Of a stretch of DNA of 64,000 bases, positions 1 to 12,221 are shown one piece after another; positions within the stretch are counted from its first letter, which is position 1, and every line of letters starts with the position of its first letter. The stretch is from Amaurobius ferox. Lineage: Eukaryota > Arthropoda > Arachnida > Araneae > Amaurobiidae. A program made the position numbers and the translations under genes. The stretch spans positions 89,089,914 to 89,153,913 of the forward strand of contig OX578138.1 of assembly GCA_951213105.1 (NCBI GenBank), in the 5' to 3' direction. A model generated the notes under the pieces. That model saw nothing but the letters and a program-made list of their open reading frames with translations, did no database searches and was not told the DNA's origin.

Positions 1-925
1 CAGTTTTACGTATAAATTTATTGTGGCCAAAACGTCGAACAGTACTTATCTTATAGTCTGATCACCCCGTGAATTTAAAGGTCAGAAGATCATAAATTTA
101 GGGGGCCATGACAGAGGGGATGAGCTGGGCCGTACGAGATGTTGAATGGTTCCATTGGTTAAAGGAGTAACCAATAAAAAGAAGAAGATTGTTACGTTAA
201 ACTCAGTGCGGCAAATGGAAGAAAATGGGGAGTCCCCCCCCCCCAACGAGGCAACCACAGCCTGTGACCCGAGAATCAAGCAGACAATTATGAAGATTTG
301 ACTTAAGAAAGACGTAAGCAGATTTGTGCAACTTGTGCACATATAGCTTGTACAACATGACTTAAAGACTTGTGTAAATGTTCCAAAATACTGGCTAGAT
401 CTATATAATGTGTGAGTGCAATCAGAGTACGAGAAGGAGCCACACACCAAAGAGGTATGGCGGTGCAAATAACTAATGCAAGCATTTGATATATGATCAA
501 AGTCCAAGACAGATTTGAAAGTATGTGCTCATTAACAATCACAGGTCATATACACATGATAGTAATTTTAATAGTACTGGTCACATTTGTCCCCTCCGCC
601 GCAATAATTAATGATAATAATTGTTGTTAAGCATATAATTAAAAATATGAATAATTGGTGTAATTAAATAATTTAGATTTGATGTTATTAAATGTTTTAT
701 TGTTAAAGTTTAAATGGTGCAGTCAATGAGTATTATAATAATTAATTATTCCTTTACAGGACTCACACGAAAGGTAAATAATTTGGGGGTTTTATATAGC
801 GGCACAACTAGCAATGTACGATTAAATAATAAATCCACTATGTATGAATGAACGGTCATGTCAATCTTAATGAACTTAATTTAAAAAGTTTAACTGGACT
901 TAATTTTTCTTAAATGAGTCCCACG
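1..925 (-). repeat. LTR-like dispersed repeat, copy 1 (runs off left edge)
   Basis: Read on the minus strand, this stretch aligns by eye with the plus strand at 13340-14286. Shared landmarks in the same order are a TAGTGGA motif, a GTACATTGCT segment, a CCTTT(T/C)GTGT(A/G)AGTCCTG segment, a purine-rich patch, TGTGACCAG (585 down to 577 here), GTGTGTGGCTC, a G-run, and CCCCCAAATTTAT-like sequence near the end. The order purine-rich patch then TGTGACCAG resembles a polypurine tract followed by an LTR start, so 1-585 may be LTR and 586-925 internal sequence. No coding potential is visible. The far end lies outside the window. LTR status is inferred; the repeat relationship is seen directly. Confidence 0.5.
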
Positions 926-926
926 G

Positions 927-2839
927 TAGGGTGGTCATGAAAAAACTTCCCCGATATATGAACCGCTAGCGGCCTTTCCGCTCAAACAATCGAAAGAGAA
1001 TTATTTCAGATATTGTTATTTGAAGATATGCCCTTGAGATTATGATCATGTCAAACAATAGAGCTCTCTCGGTTACGGTTACATTTAAAAAATTTCAAAA
1101 TTTTCGAATGACAACCCTCACTTTCTTCCTGCACAAATTTATCATCGCACTGAAAAATCATAAATGACGTTGGAACGATACACATATGACGAAAATTGGC
1201 GGAGAAAAACATTTGCAAAGAAGAGCATTGTAAAGGACCAATGACAATACAGAGAGGAGGGGTATTGACGCAGTTTGCATAATTCACAGGGATAGACAAT
1301 GGAAGCACCAATCACAGAGAACCATGTGCAAAGCATTGCTTGTAGAAAACCTTTAATAAGCAGTGTGAGAAGACTGTTTCTTCAATCAGATGTTCGAACG
1401 TGCCAACAAGATAACACTTACAGGGAAACAACGAGGTGAATGGATAAAGCTGTGTTATCTGAACGGTGAAAATGTTGCAGACGCAGTGCGATTTAACCGG
1501 CGAAATCATAAGCTAAGACGAGATCCATGTTCCGTACGAACTGCACGTGATTTGGAGAAAAATTGAAGAAACTGGATGCACATGTGGTAGACCGCGATCC
1601 GGATGACTATCTGTTCCTGTTAAAGTTGTTGCAGATGTGCATAATACGATTGCTGAAAGGTCCATTGCGCACTGCAAGAAGTGTTGCCCGCAATTTGGAT
1701 GCACCGAAAACCACAGTCCTCAAGCTTCTGCGCTCTGTTCTGCGGATGTTTTCTTATCGATTCCAGCGCGTCCAGATGTTGCAACCTGAAGACGAGCAAC
1801 AACGTGTCGAGTTTGTGAATTTTTTCCTAATCAGATATGATGAAGATAGCAGGTGGTCGCTGCGGATATTATGGACGAATGAGACACATTTCTCCTTAAC
1901 TGGGAACGTAAACTCCAAGAACTGCGTTCGTTGGGCTCACGAAAATCCTTACGATGTGGCACCTGAGCCTTTACACGAAGCTAAAATGACTGTGTGGTGC
2001 GGTATCCCAAGCACATTCGTTCTCGGTCCGTACTTCTTCGAAAAGATCATTTCCAATGGTATGCAAACGTGCTCCATCACAAGTCCTCGGTAAAAACAAT
2101 GTTGCAGAATTACATAATTCCAGAATTACAGCAGCGAAATGTGGTTAATGACATTGTATGGATTCAAGATGGTGCTCCTTCACACGTCGCTACATGTGTT
2201 CGACAAATGTTGCAACAGAACTTTTTTGATAGAGTCTCCCTTAACTTCTCCTTAACTTTGCAGATTCGTGGCCACAACGATCCCACAGTGATGGATTTCT
2301 GGTTCTTCAGTTATCTGAAATCTAAGGTGTACACATCAAATCTACGAGATTTATCAGAATTGAAAGATGCCATAAAACGTGAAGTTATACAAATTCCTTC
2401 TGCGATGTTACGTTCGTCATTGTTGTCAGCAATCTCCTGCATGCAATACGTTATCATCTAGGAAGGTGGGCACGTTGAAAACTTGTAATTCCAATAAAAG
2501 TTTTTTTTTCCCTCACCTCTCTTGTGTTGTCAATGGTCCATTACAATGATCCTCTTTGAAAATGTTTTACGCCGCCAATTTTCGTCATACGTGTATCGTT
2601 CCAACACCATTTATGATTTTTCAATGCGCTGATCAATTTGTATAGGAAAAAAGTGGGTGTTGCCATTTGAAGCGTTCGACATTTTTTCACTGTAACCGTA
2701 ACCGTTAGAGCTCTGTTGTTTGAAATCATCACAATCTCGAGCACATACCTTCAAATAACAATATCCGAAATTTCCTTTCGATTTGTTGAGAGGATTGGCC
2801 GCTAGGTGTTCATATATCGGGAAGTTTTATTATGACCAC

Positions 2840-2845
<6 letters not shown>
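927..2845 (+). mobile_element. Tc1/mariner-superfamily element with long terminal inverted repeats
   Basis: The left arm (929 to about 1258) and right arm (about 2515 to 2843) are inverted repeats of roughly 320 bp. They share GTGGTCAT at the tip, CGATATATGAAC, GATATTGTTATTTGAAG, a GGTTACGGTTACA segment and a GACGAAAATTGGCGG segment. TA dinucleotides flank both ends (927-928 and 2844-2845), as expected for TA target duplication. The interior carries a broken transposase (1324-2461). Arms this long are far beyond the short ends of classical mariners but occur in some Tc3/mariner lineages of arthropods. The arms have diverged visibly, so this is an old, inactive copy. Confidence 0.8.
1324..2461 (+). 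pseudogene. Degenerate Tc3/mariner-type transposase
   Basis: The transposase lies across several frames between the inverted repeats. Near 1440-1560 a helix-turn-helix-like segment reads with motifs LNGENVADAVR and LRRDPCSVRTARDLE, interrupted by a frameshift near 1565. The catalytic part reads in frame from 1563 to 2093 and includes WTNETHFSLTG, where the first catalytic Asp of the usual W-T-D-E is Asn, and an HEAKMTVWCG motif. A second frame (1994-2461) carries IVWIQDGAPSHV with the second catalytic Asp and a decayed third motif near MDFWFF. The frame change near 2050-2090 and the lost Asp make this a pseudogene. The family call rests on these motifs and on the flanking inverted repeats. 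Confidence 0.75.
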
Positions 2846-2883
<38 letters not shown>

Positions 2884-3286
2884 AGAAATATATACATGGA
2901 AAATGCAGCATCGTGAATCTTTGGCCATATATTTATACATATTGCGAGACAGAAACTGCCGCTCGATGTATGCAAATGAACTGAAATGCAAGTAGATCAC
3001 GTAATAAAAGCGCGGAATAAAGAGATGGGAACGGCAAATTAATCATCAGTTGTCAGTGTCTTCCTCCTATGGAAACCCGCTTTTCGAGCTGTTTTTTTAT
3101 TTCAGAAGACGCGTGGGATTTAAGAGAGTAGTAGTATTTTCAGATTTTAACTAATTTTCATTTTTTTCGAAGGGGTGTGTGCCTAATTAAATATAAAATC
3201 TGGTAACCAAAATATCAAACAGATAAATATATTAAATATATTACTATGTGTGTGGATGTAATAAGATATAAGTTGAAAATAAAAGC

Positions 3287-3376
<90 letters not shown>
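2844..3376. repeat. TA microsatellites flanking non-coding sequence
   Basis: A (TA)n run occupies about 2844-2876, starting at the TA duplication of the mariner element, and a longer run of about 42 units lies at 3292-3376. Between them (2877-3291) is AT-rich sequence with no recognisable gene. The second run abuts the first unit of the 300-bp satellite. Confidence 0.9.
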
Positions 3377-3378
<2 letters not shown>

Positions 3379-4510
3379 AGTCATACACCCAGTAACTGTT
3401 GCAAAGATTACTGTTGTTTCTATCGGGTTGAGTGGAGGGTGATTCTCAATGGTCTCACGCTGTTTGACGTGCTAATTTAGCGAAAACATGTAACGTGAAA
3501 CATTCTAACGATTGAAAGCATAAATATATCATTTAAAATAGCATATAAATCTGTAAACGATGACCCGTAGCTAGAAACCATTGTTGAATGAGATAATGTT
3601 GGTGTGTTTGTGACTGATGCGAAGACTTCAACCGGAGTAGACTATATCTTCTATATCCGGAACAGCAATGATGCAATTTCAACGAACCAGTGATACATTC
3701 AGTAACTGTTGCAAAGATGATTGTTGTTTCTATCGGGTTGGGTGAAGGCTATCGCTCAATGGGTCTTACGCTGTTTGACATACTTATGTAGCGGAAACAT
3801 GTAACTTGAAAAATTGTAACGATTAAAAGCATAAATATATCATTTATAATAGCATATAAATCTGTATACGAGGACCCGTAACTAGAAACCGTTGTTGAAT
3901 GAGATAATGTTGGTGAGTGTATGACTGATGCGAAAACTTCAAGCGAAGTAGAGTGTCTTTTCTACATACTGAGCGGCTATAGTGCAATCTCATCTCACCA
4001 GTGATACATGTAGTAAATGCTGTTTCTATTGACTTGGGTGTAGACTAACTCTCCCTAGGTCTCCCGCTCTTTGACGTGTCCGTTTAGCGGAAACGTGTAA
4101 TGTGGAAAAATGTAACAATTGATCACATATAAATAGACCATTTAATATAGTATATAAATCTGTATACGGGGACCCGTAGCTAGAAACCATTGTTGATTAA
4201 GATAATATTGGTGCTTGTGTGGCTAATTCGAAGACTTCAAGGGGAGTAGACGGCCTCTACTATATCCTGAGCAGTTATGATGCAATTTCAACATACCAGT
4301 AATACACATAGTAACTGTTGTTTCTATCGGCTTGGGTGAAGGCTAAATCTCCCTGTGTCTCACGCTCTTTGACGTGTTAATTCAGAGGAAATATGTCATG
4401 CTAAATTATTGTGAGGATTGGCCGCATATAAATAGATCATGTAGTATAGAATATAAGTCTGTGTACGAGCTCTACAGCTAGAAACGATTGTTGAATGAAA
4501 TAATGTAATC
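3377..4510 (+). repeat. Tandem satellite, ~300-bp monomer, about 3.7 copies
   Basis: Units start at the recurrent CCAG at 3377, 3687, 3998 and 4296, giving spacings of 310, 311 and 298 bp. Each unit carries in order CAGTAACTGTTG (worn in unit 3), a CTCACGCT(G/C)TTTGACGTG-like segment, ATTTAGCGGAAAC-like sequence, ATATAAATCTGTA, a GACCCGTAGCTAGAAACC segment and TTGTTGAATGAGATAATGT. The fourth unit ends near 4505. No reading frame is maintained. Confidence 0.85.
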
Positions 4511-5639
4511 CAAAGAAAGTATGAACAAGAAAGATGAATCGTTCATAAATCCTTGATTTTGAAAGATTTTCCTACTGAAATGCAATTTTATTTAAACATG
4601 CTTAAAATGATGCGTTGATATTTTTAACACTTGACAACAAAGTTGAAAAGTGTGTTTTGAAGACTTTTTTGTGTTTTGAAGACGCAATTTATATATAATT
4701 ATAAAAGTAGATATATGTCTATTTGTCAGTTCATCCGTAGCGAAAAATCTAAGAATATCGAATGTCGTATCTCCTCTAGCGAGGCGGTTAACAGAATCAT
4801 TCATGCGGAAGGGTCTTAAGATTACATTCCAAGTCTTGACTCTAGTCGCTGATGGTTTGGGATACAGCTTACAAATCCAGACCATGCCCTCACCTGGGAA
4901 AGCTTAGTTTTGCAGCTAAGAGGGGTGATCCATACAAAAAATTGGCCACTTCGGGATTCGAGATAATTCATCACCCCCAAGCTTACATCTACCGAAACTA
5001 TGTGACTCAAAAAGAGGTGGGTACATGGTTACAGAGTTAAGTCCATTTACCTTCAAATAGGTGTCAGAACATTTTCTTTGAGGGGGTGGGGGTACCACTG
5101 ATGTCATTGGGGTAAACTCAGTAATAAAATTTATGACATTGATTATGAGTTTATGAGTTTTTTTTTATTTTAAAATGTGCAATATCTCTAGAACGGTTTC
5201 TGCTAGAGTTCTAAAGTTTGTCATTCGTTTGCTAATGAATATTTACACATATCATGATCATTTACGTAACATTAAAGATTTTGATATTTTCAAAATTTAA
5301 TTTGATTTCATAAAATATAATTTTTGGGTGTCTTTCGAACATTTGATTACATTTAAAATTGACATAGTTCCAGTATTCACTGATTGTAATGTAATTTCCA
5401 AATTTCATTCAAACCACTCCAATCGTTCGGGAGATATCGCATCCAGACACTCATGGACACATACAGACATCACCTAAAAAACGTTTTATTCGAGTTCCGG
5501 GATGCTTGAAACCTGCTCTTCCCTCGACAATTCGAAGTAGTCAGCTAGCCCCTATAGGCAACAGAAGAACCTGTCCAGATATGCCTTCGCAAAACTACAC
5601 TCCTAAAATGGAGATTCTGGCTTCACTGTTACGTGAATG

Positions 5640-7190
5640 TGACATTGTAGTAACGCAATTTGATGTAACTGCTATGTCAAAATTTCACTTCGCAGAAACA
5701 TCAGTATGTGACGTCACAAAAGTACCTTGAAAATGGCCAAAATAACTTCGCTGTGATGTGAATGTCACATTGCTGAAACATACCTTGACGTAACAGCAAT
5801 GTTACGAAATGTACAGATCCATTACAATGTGACGATACAATTAGGTTAATATGCGACGTAACAAACGACCATGAAAATGACCAAATTGACTTCGATGTGA
5901 CGTCGATGTGAAATTGCCGACACGTACTGTGACGTCCTGTGACATCCCGAATTCACAGTATGACGTCACAAAAGTAAAAAATAACTTCGCTGTGACGTGA
6001 ATGTCACATTGCAGAAATGTTACGGAATTACGGTCCAAAGACATTACAATGTGACGTCACAAACAAGTTAATATGCGACGTCACAAACGACCATTAAAAT
6101 GACCAAAATGACCTCACTCTGACGTTAATGTGAAATTGCCGAGACCTACTGTGACGTCCTGTGATATCCCAAATTCACAGTGTGACGTCACAAAAGTACT
6201 TTTAGAAAGACAAAAATAACTTCGCTGAGACGTGAATGTCACATTTCAGAAATGTAACGTGACGTAACAGCAAAGTTACGAAATCACGATCTAACGACAT
6301 TACAATGTGATGTCACAAGTAAGTTAATATGCGACGTCACAAACGACCCTGAAAAACACCAAAATGACCTCGCTGTGACGTTAATATGAAATTGCCGAGA
6401 CCTACTGTAACGTCCTGTGATATCCCAAATTCACAGTGTGACGTCACAAACGTACCCTGAGGATGACCAAAGTAACTTCGCTGTGACGTGAATATCACAT
6501 TGCAGAAATGTAACGTGACGTAACAGCAGAGTTACGAAATCACGGTCTAACGACATTACAATGTGACGTCACAAGCAAGTTAATATGCGACGTCACAAAC
6601 GACCATGAAAATGACCTCGTTGTGACGTTAATATGAAATTGCCGAGACGTACTGTGGCGTCCTGTGATATCCCAAATTCACAGTGTGACGTCACAAACGT
6701 ACCCTGAGGATGACCAAAGTAACTTCGCTGTGACGTGAATATCACATTGCAGAAATGTAACGTGACGTAACAGCAGAGTTACGAAATCACGGTCTAACAA
6801 CATTACAATGTGACGTCACAAGCCAGTTATTATGCGACGTCACAAACGACCATGAAAATGACCAAAATGACCTTGCTATGACGTTAATGTGAAATTGCCG
6901 AGATGTACTGTGATGTTCTGGGATATCTCAAATTCACAGTGTGACGTCACAAAGGTACCCTAAGAAAGACTAAAGTAACTTCGCTGTGAAGTGAATATCA
7001 CATTGCAGAAATGTAACAGCAAAGTTACGAAATCACGGTCAAACGACATTACAACGTGACGTCACAAACAAGTTAATATGCGACGTCACAAACGACCATG
7101 AAAATGACCAAAATGATCTCGCTGTGACGTTATTGTGAAATTGCCAAGACGTACTGTGACGTCCTGTGACGTCCCAAAGTCACAGTATAA
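5640..7190 (+). repeat. TGACGTCA-rich tandem array, ~250-bp monomer (copy 1)
   Basis: A landmark TCACAGTGTGACGTCACAAA recurs at about 6177, 6432, 6679 and 6935, giving spacings near 250 bp; less regular units precede it from about 5640. Each monomer has two parts: one with AACTTCGCTGTGACGTGAAT, CACATTGCAGAAATGTAAC and GTTACGAAATCACGGTC, and one with ATATGCGACGTCACAAACGA and AAATTGCCGAGACGTACTGT. About ten exact TGACGTCA octamers (the CRE/ATF-type palindrome) occur, plus many near-matches such as CGACGTCA and TGACGTAA. No open frame follows the array. Any transcription-factor role is inference from the motif only. Confidence 0.85.
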
Positions 7191-7737
7191 CGTAAATCAT
7201 ACGTCACTGAGAAAAAAAATGCTGTTAGGGTGGTATCCCTATAATTGTTGCCTTATCTGTTAATGATAGAATTTTCTAAAGTTCTTGTAGAGAAAAAGTC
7301 CTGATACGTCATTTGAACCATATGAAACGGTTCTTTCGTTTTACAGATTTTTATTATACTGTACTACGCATCTGGCGAAAAAATGTTCTGAATTTTTTTC
7401 GCTTGAGATTCGACAATAGCATCGATTGAGTCAAAACACATGAAAACGAGTCAAAAAACATGAAACACATATCTCGTGACCCGTACGCAATGTGTTAAAA
7501 GTGTTTTAACTAAATTTTTATTACGATTTTCATTAGAGTATGGAGTTAATCAGATTGGCTTCTGAAATAAATTATTTATTATTCAATGGCTAAAAAAATT
7601 TTGCCATTTAATGGTGTTAATACTTATTATTAGAAAAATTTGTTTTAAATATATACAGTTAGGAGTCAATCAAGTACTTTGACAATAAAATTTAATAAAA
7701 TTCAGAAAGTGGAGTTAATCGATTTGGCAAATGAAGC

Positions 7738-8246
<509 letters not shown>

Positions 8247-8292
<46 letters not shown>

Positions 8293-8392
8293 CATGTGTG
8301 TGTGTGAGAGAGTGTGTGTACAGTGAGTGTGTGTGTGAGTGTGTGTGAGTGTGTGAGTACATGTATGTTATGTGTGTGTGTGTGTGTTCTTT
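8247..8392. repeat. TA then TG/GTGA microsatellite
   Basis: A (TA)n run (8247-8290) passes into a TG-rich run with GAGAGTGTG and GTGAGTGTG variants to about 8392. The TG portion has a counterpart at 63262-63421, where the TG part has expanded with a duplicated TGTGAGTACATGTATGTTA-like segment. Confidence 0.9.
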
Positions 8393-8394
8393 GT

Positions 8395-8650
8395 TGTAGG
8401 GAAAGTCCTGTCTCGCACATCATACTTTGTTTTACATTATCGCTACCAGAAAATGATTTCACTGGGAGAATTTTGACGCTCGATCTGGCCAAGTCTAGGA
8501 ACTGACCCCTCCGTTGCAATGGCTAACGAAATGGGTTAAGAGGGTAAGGCACGTTCTTCTCCTCGGAGTTTTCATTTGTACAGATGCTATCTTCCCCCAG
8601 TCTAGCTTTCTCTTTCTTTCAGATGGTGAGTAAAAATTTCTTTAGTTTTC
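8395..8650 (+). repeat. Dispersed 250-bp segment (family C), copy 1
   Basis: The sequence begins GGGAAAGTCCTG...CACATCAT, resembling the 3' boundary motif of families A/B, then continues through CTGGGAGAATTTTGACGCTCG, TGACCCCTCCGTTGCAATGG, ATGGGTTAAGAGGGTAAGGC and TTTCTTTCAGATGGTGAGTA. Equivalent segments are at 50080-50320 (more diverged) and 63422-63670 (very similar). The conserved part extends beyond the boundary motif, so the three loci share more than the transposon end. No coding frame is shared. Confidence 0.7.
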
Positions 8651-8892
8651 TTGTGTTTAATGGTTTTAAAAATGCGTTCAAACATTTATATTAATCATTT
8701 CTTTAACTATTCGCTCATTAAAATTATTCTTAGTATCATCAAATTTATTTTTATTTTGAGATTTTATTTGGGGTAGAAATTCAGAAAAAATATTCAATTT
8801 AAACCAATTTGAAGTCTGACATTTTGTTGAAAGTATATGTTTTAAAACGATTATTATACATATTATTAAATTTGATTCTATAACATAATAAC
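8651..8892. other. Non-coding AT-rich spacer
   Basis: No gene or recognisable motif is visible. The stretch is shared with 63670-63926 in the second block, so it is part of the duplication rather than independent sequence. Confidence 0.6.
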
Positions 8893-10020
8893 AGCATTCC
8901 CGTTCTTCGGAGTATATAATATATAAAACTTGAAATTCACAATCATACGCTAATTCCTATAATATTCTAAATGCCATTGTTATTCAAAGAATTGTATTAC
9001 AATAGTTAAATTAATGCTTCTAAAAATATATTTAAGACCTGATGAATGAAATATACTGGTTCTGTTTGCAAACAAATTTACAAAACATATGAAATTAAAT
9101 CAATATATGTCAAAATAAAAGCGCCAAAGTTATATGGGAAGATATACTCGTACTGCTTATATTCTCGAATATTAGAAGATATATATACCTGTGTATCAGT
9201 AGGAGAAATATAGTTGCCAAAAATAACAGATAACGTAATAAATTGAAAATATCAATTATCCTTCTAATCTTTAAACCCAAAGACCGTAATTGATTTCAAT
9301 ATATGCCGAAATGAAAGTGCTAAAATTGTATGGGAAGATATACCCAAAAACTTACATTTTCGTAGATTACAAAATCTCTGTTCTCGCTATACAAAAATTA
9401 TCTTCACAGACAGATCTGAATAACAAAACAGCCTCGTCAAGTTGGTAAACATATGTACCTAAAATAGGAAATTTAATTAATATATGCCAAAATAAAGCTC
9501 TAAAATTGCATCGGAAGATATATACCTGCACTACTTATATTCCCGATTATTAGACGATATATCCGTGCTTTAGTATAAAACAATCTGTACTACAATATAT
9601 GAATTTCAAAAATCCATGCCAAAATACAACAGATGTCATGATAAAGTGAAAATATCAATTATCTTTAAACTTGAGAGCTGTAATTGATACCATTATCTGT
9701 CAAAATAAAAGCGCTAAAATTGTGTGGGAAAGTATAACGGTGCTACTTATATTTTAGAATATCCATCCGTGTACTAATAAAGGATTACCCGTACTACAAC
9801 ATTATGTGAGTTTCAAGCGTTATTGCCAACATTAAACAGATGACGTAATGAATTTAAAATACCAATAATTACAAAGCAATCTTTAAACCTGAAGGCCGTA
9901 ATTGATGTAATCCAGTCTAAAATACAATTTTGATAACATTTTTTAAAGACATTTTCTTATTATTTATATTGTAAGATAAAATTTATTTCATGTACATTTC
10001 TTTATTATTTAAATTGGAAA
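8893..10020 (+). repeat. Family E element, 5' part
   Basis: It starts with the family E head (CAGCATTCCCGTTCTTCGGAG at 8893, where other copies read CTAGCAGCATACCCGTTCTTCG). It continues with TTGAAATTCACAATCAT, then several degenerate units built on GGGAAGATATACCCGTACTAC, TTATATTCTCG, ATTAGAAGATATA, and AAATTGAAAATATCAATAATC. It is cut at about 10020, where an oppositely oriented family E tail begins. No ORF. Confidence 0.75.
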
Positions 10021-10023
10021 ATT

Positions 10024-12221
10024 CATATAAATAAAATTGAAAATCTGTCAGTCTCCCTGTTTGTCACATCATCATGGGAAAACGACTGAAATTAATTTGA
10101 TATTTTTTGTGCATAGCCTTGAAATAACCCAACATAAAATGCAGTCTATATTTCGAGTGTTTCTACGCCCAAGTGTTTTCGAGATATTAATGAAAAACCA
10201 AACTTTCTTTGGTCCCATCCTCACGGGAGAACGGCTGAACCGAATATGATGAAATTTTATGAGTTGCCTTAAAATAGTCCTATGTAAAAGTAATCTATAT
10301 TTAGAGTTTCTATGACCAGTGAGTGGTTCTTGAGATATTAGTAAAAATGAAACTTCCGTTTGTCTCATCATCACGGAAGAGCGACTGAACCAAATTTGAT
10401 GAAATTTTGAGGAAAGCATTGAAATAGTCTCCTTTATATTTAGACCAAGTTTCGAGTTTTTGAGATTAGGAATTGTCGAGATATTAATGGAAAGTATGGT
10501 CGAGATAGTAATGGAAAGTACAATGGAAAGTATTAAGATATCAAAATGGTTTTTCAATTATCCGCATTTTATGAGAAACATTCTATCTTATATCACGTTG
10601 CTCATCAACGTAATTAATTTAAATGTATTTTCTAATTTTTTTTTTTTTTGATTTGTTTAATAAATAAATGGGTATAAAATATATCTTATAAATGAACGAT
10701 TAGATTTTTTTAAGTATATTAATTACGGACTGCGTACATCGCTTTCATGTATTTTGGCAAAGAGCTTTCAAAATTATATATTGAGTTTATCTTCTAATAC
10801 AATTTTAGTGGATTTATTCTTCAGATCTGCAAATTCAGATTTAAGAATTTGATGGGATATCACTAACTTGGCAATTATATTTTTTTTAGAAGAGGGTAAT
10901 GAAATGATGTTTCGTTAACATTTGTCTGTCAGTTCATCCACCTTCCATAGTAACGCATTTAGCAAATTTTTAAAATGTCATCAAATTCATAAAAGTGTTT
11001 GTAAATCCTTCAAAATATCATGAAATTTATAAAACTGCGTTTAATATATGAAATTAATAGTTTTTCGTTTGGGGATAGTATTTTGATGATATTTCGTAAA
11101 TTTGTCGCCGAGTGAGACTGTCAGTTCTAAAGTCCCACTTGGCGATAAACATGGCGATTTTTTAAAATGTCGCTAAATTGACGAAAATGCCAAACCTTCC
11201 ATAGAGATTTATACATTTAGACGATACATTATTTAGACGATACATTATTTAGACAATCACATTATTTAGACGATATTTTTTCCGCCGATTTATTTGAAGC
11301 AAATTATGTCCATTTGCAACGGATTTACATCCAATGTGTTTATGCGGCATACGATTTTTATTAAATCTTTTTCGATTTGAATAATAAAGATATGTATATA
11401 AAATGAATTTCATTAACATTGTATTTTTGCCTGGATAATATCAATTACGGTCTTCAGGTTCAAATGTTATTATTATTGATATTTTCGGGGATTATTGATT
11501 CAGGGATTATTGATATTTTCAAGTTATTATGCCATTGCTTTATTATGACAAAGATTGTCGAAACTCATATATTGTACGTTGTCCGAGTAATCTTCATCTA
11601 CAAATGGACGGATATATATATTCCAATCGACGAAAATATGAGTAGTACAGGTGTATTGGCATACATTTCAATATATATTGGCATATAGTTCGATATTTTA
11701 TGGCATATACTCGTATATTGATATATATTGGCATATATTGAAATTAATTACGGCTTTCTAGTATAAGGATTACGGGGATTATAGGTGTATTAAATTTATG
11801 GCGGCATCTGTTTTATTTTGCATAGATTTTTGATGGAATCTGCTATACATTTATATATGTTTAATCAATTTATGTTAATCAATTTATACATGTAATCTAC
11901 AATTAAAGGTTATATCTTCCAATATTCGTATTAGTAGGCGTCCTATGCCATTTGAAAAATTCTATTTGGCATATATTGATTCAATTTCATATATTTTTGT
12001 AAATTCCTTACAAAAGTGGCTAGATTCTTCAGATCTGCCGGTGAAGATAATTTTGCATAGTGAGAACAAATATTCTTAAACTTATTTTTGAAGCAATAAA
12101 TTTAATATTTCAACAGAATATGTTGATTAACAATGTCATTTAGTATACTATAGGAATTTGCACATGATTGTTAAGTTTCTTTATATTATATACACCGTAT
12201 GAAGAATGAATATGCTGCTAG
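10024..12221 (-). repeat. Family E element, minus orientation, first of tandem pair
   Basis: The family tail (TATATAAATAAAATTGAAAATC then a TCTG-like run and copies of GGGAGAACGGCTGAACCG) lies at the left. The head, reverse complement of CTAGCAGCATA, lies at 12211-12221. The tail consists of about three repeated ~110-bp modules, each with a GA(A/T)GAAATTTTGTG-like segment followed by TTTC(G/A)AGTTTCTA and CGAGATATTA. The centre carries TCGCC-rich sequence with the family hairpin near 11110-11150. No coding capacity. Confidence 0.75.

Noticed and set aside
4852..5040. 62-codon frame conserved in both composite blocks (also 56807-56995)
   Set aside because: The two copies differ by only three bases over the frame, of which two change the amino acid. 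That reflects general block identity, not coding constraint. There is no known domain.
5640..7190. Possible CRISPR-like array
   Set aside because: Repeat units are about 250 bp and contiguous, without short repeats and unique spacers, and the context is eukaryotic.
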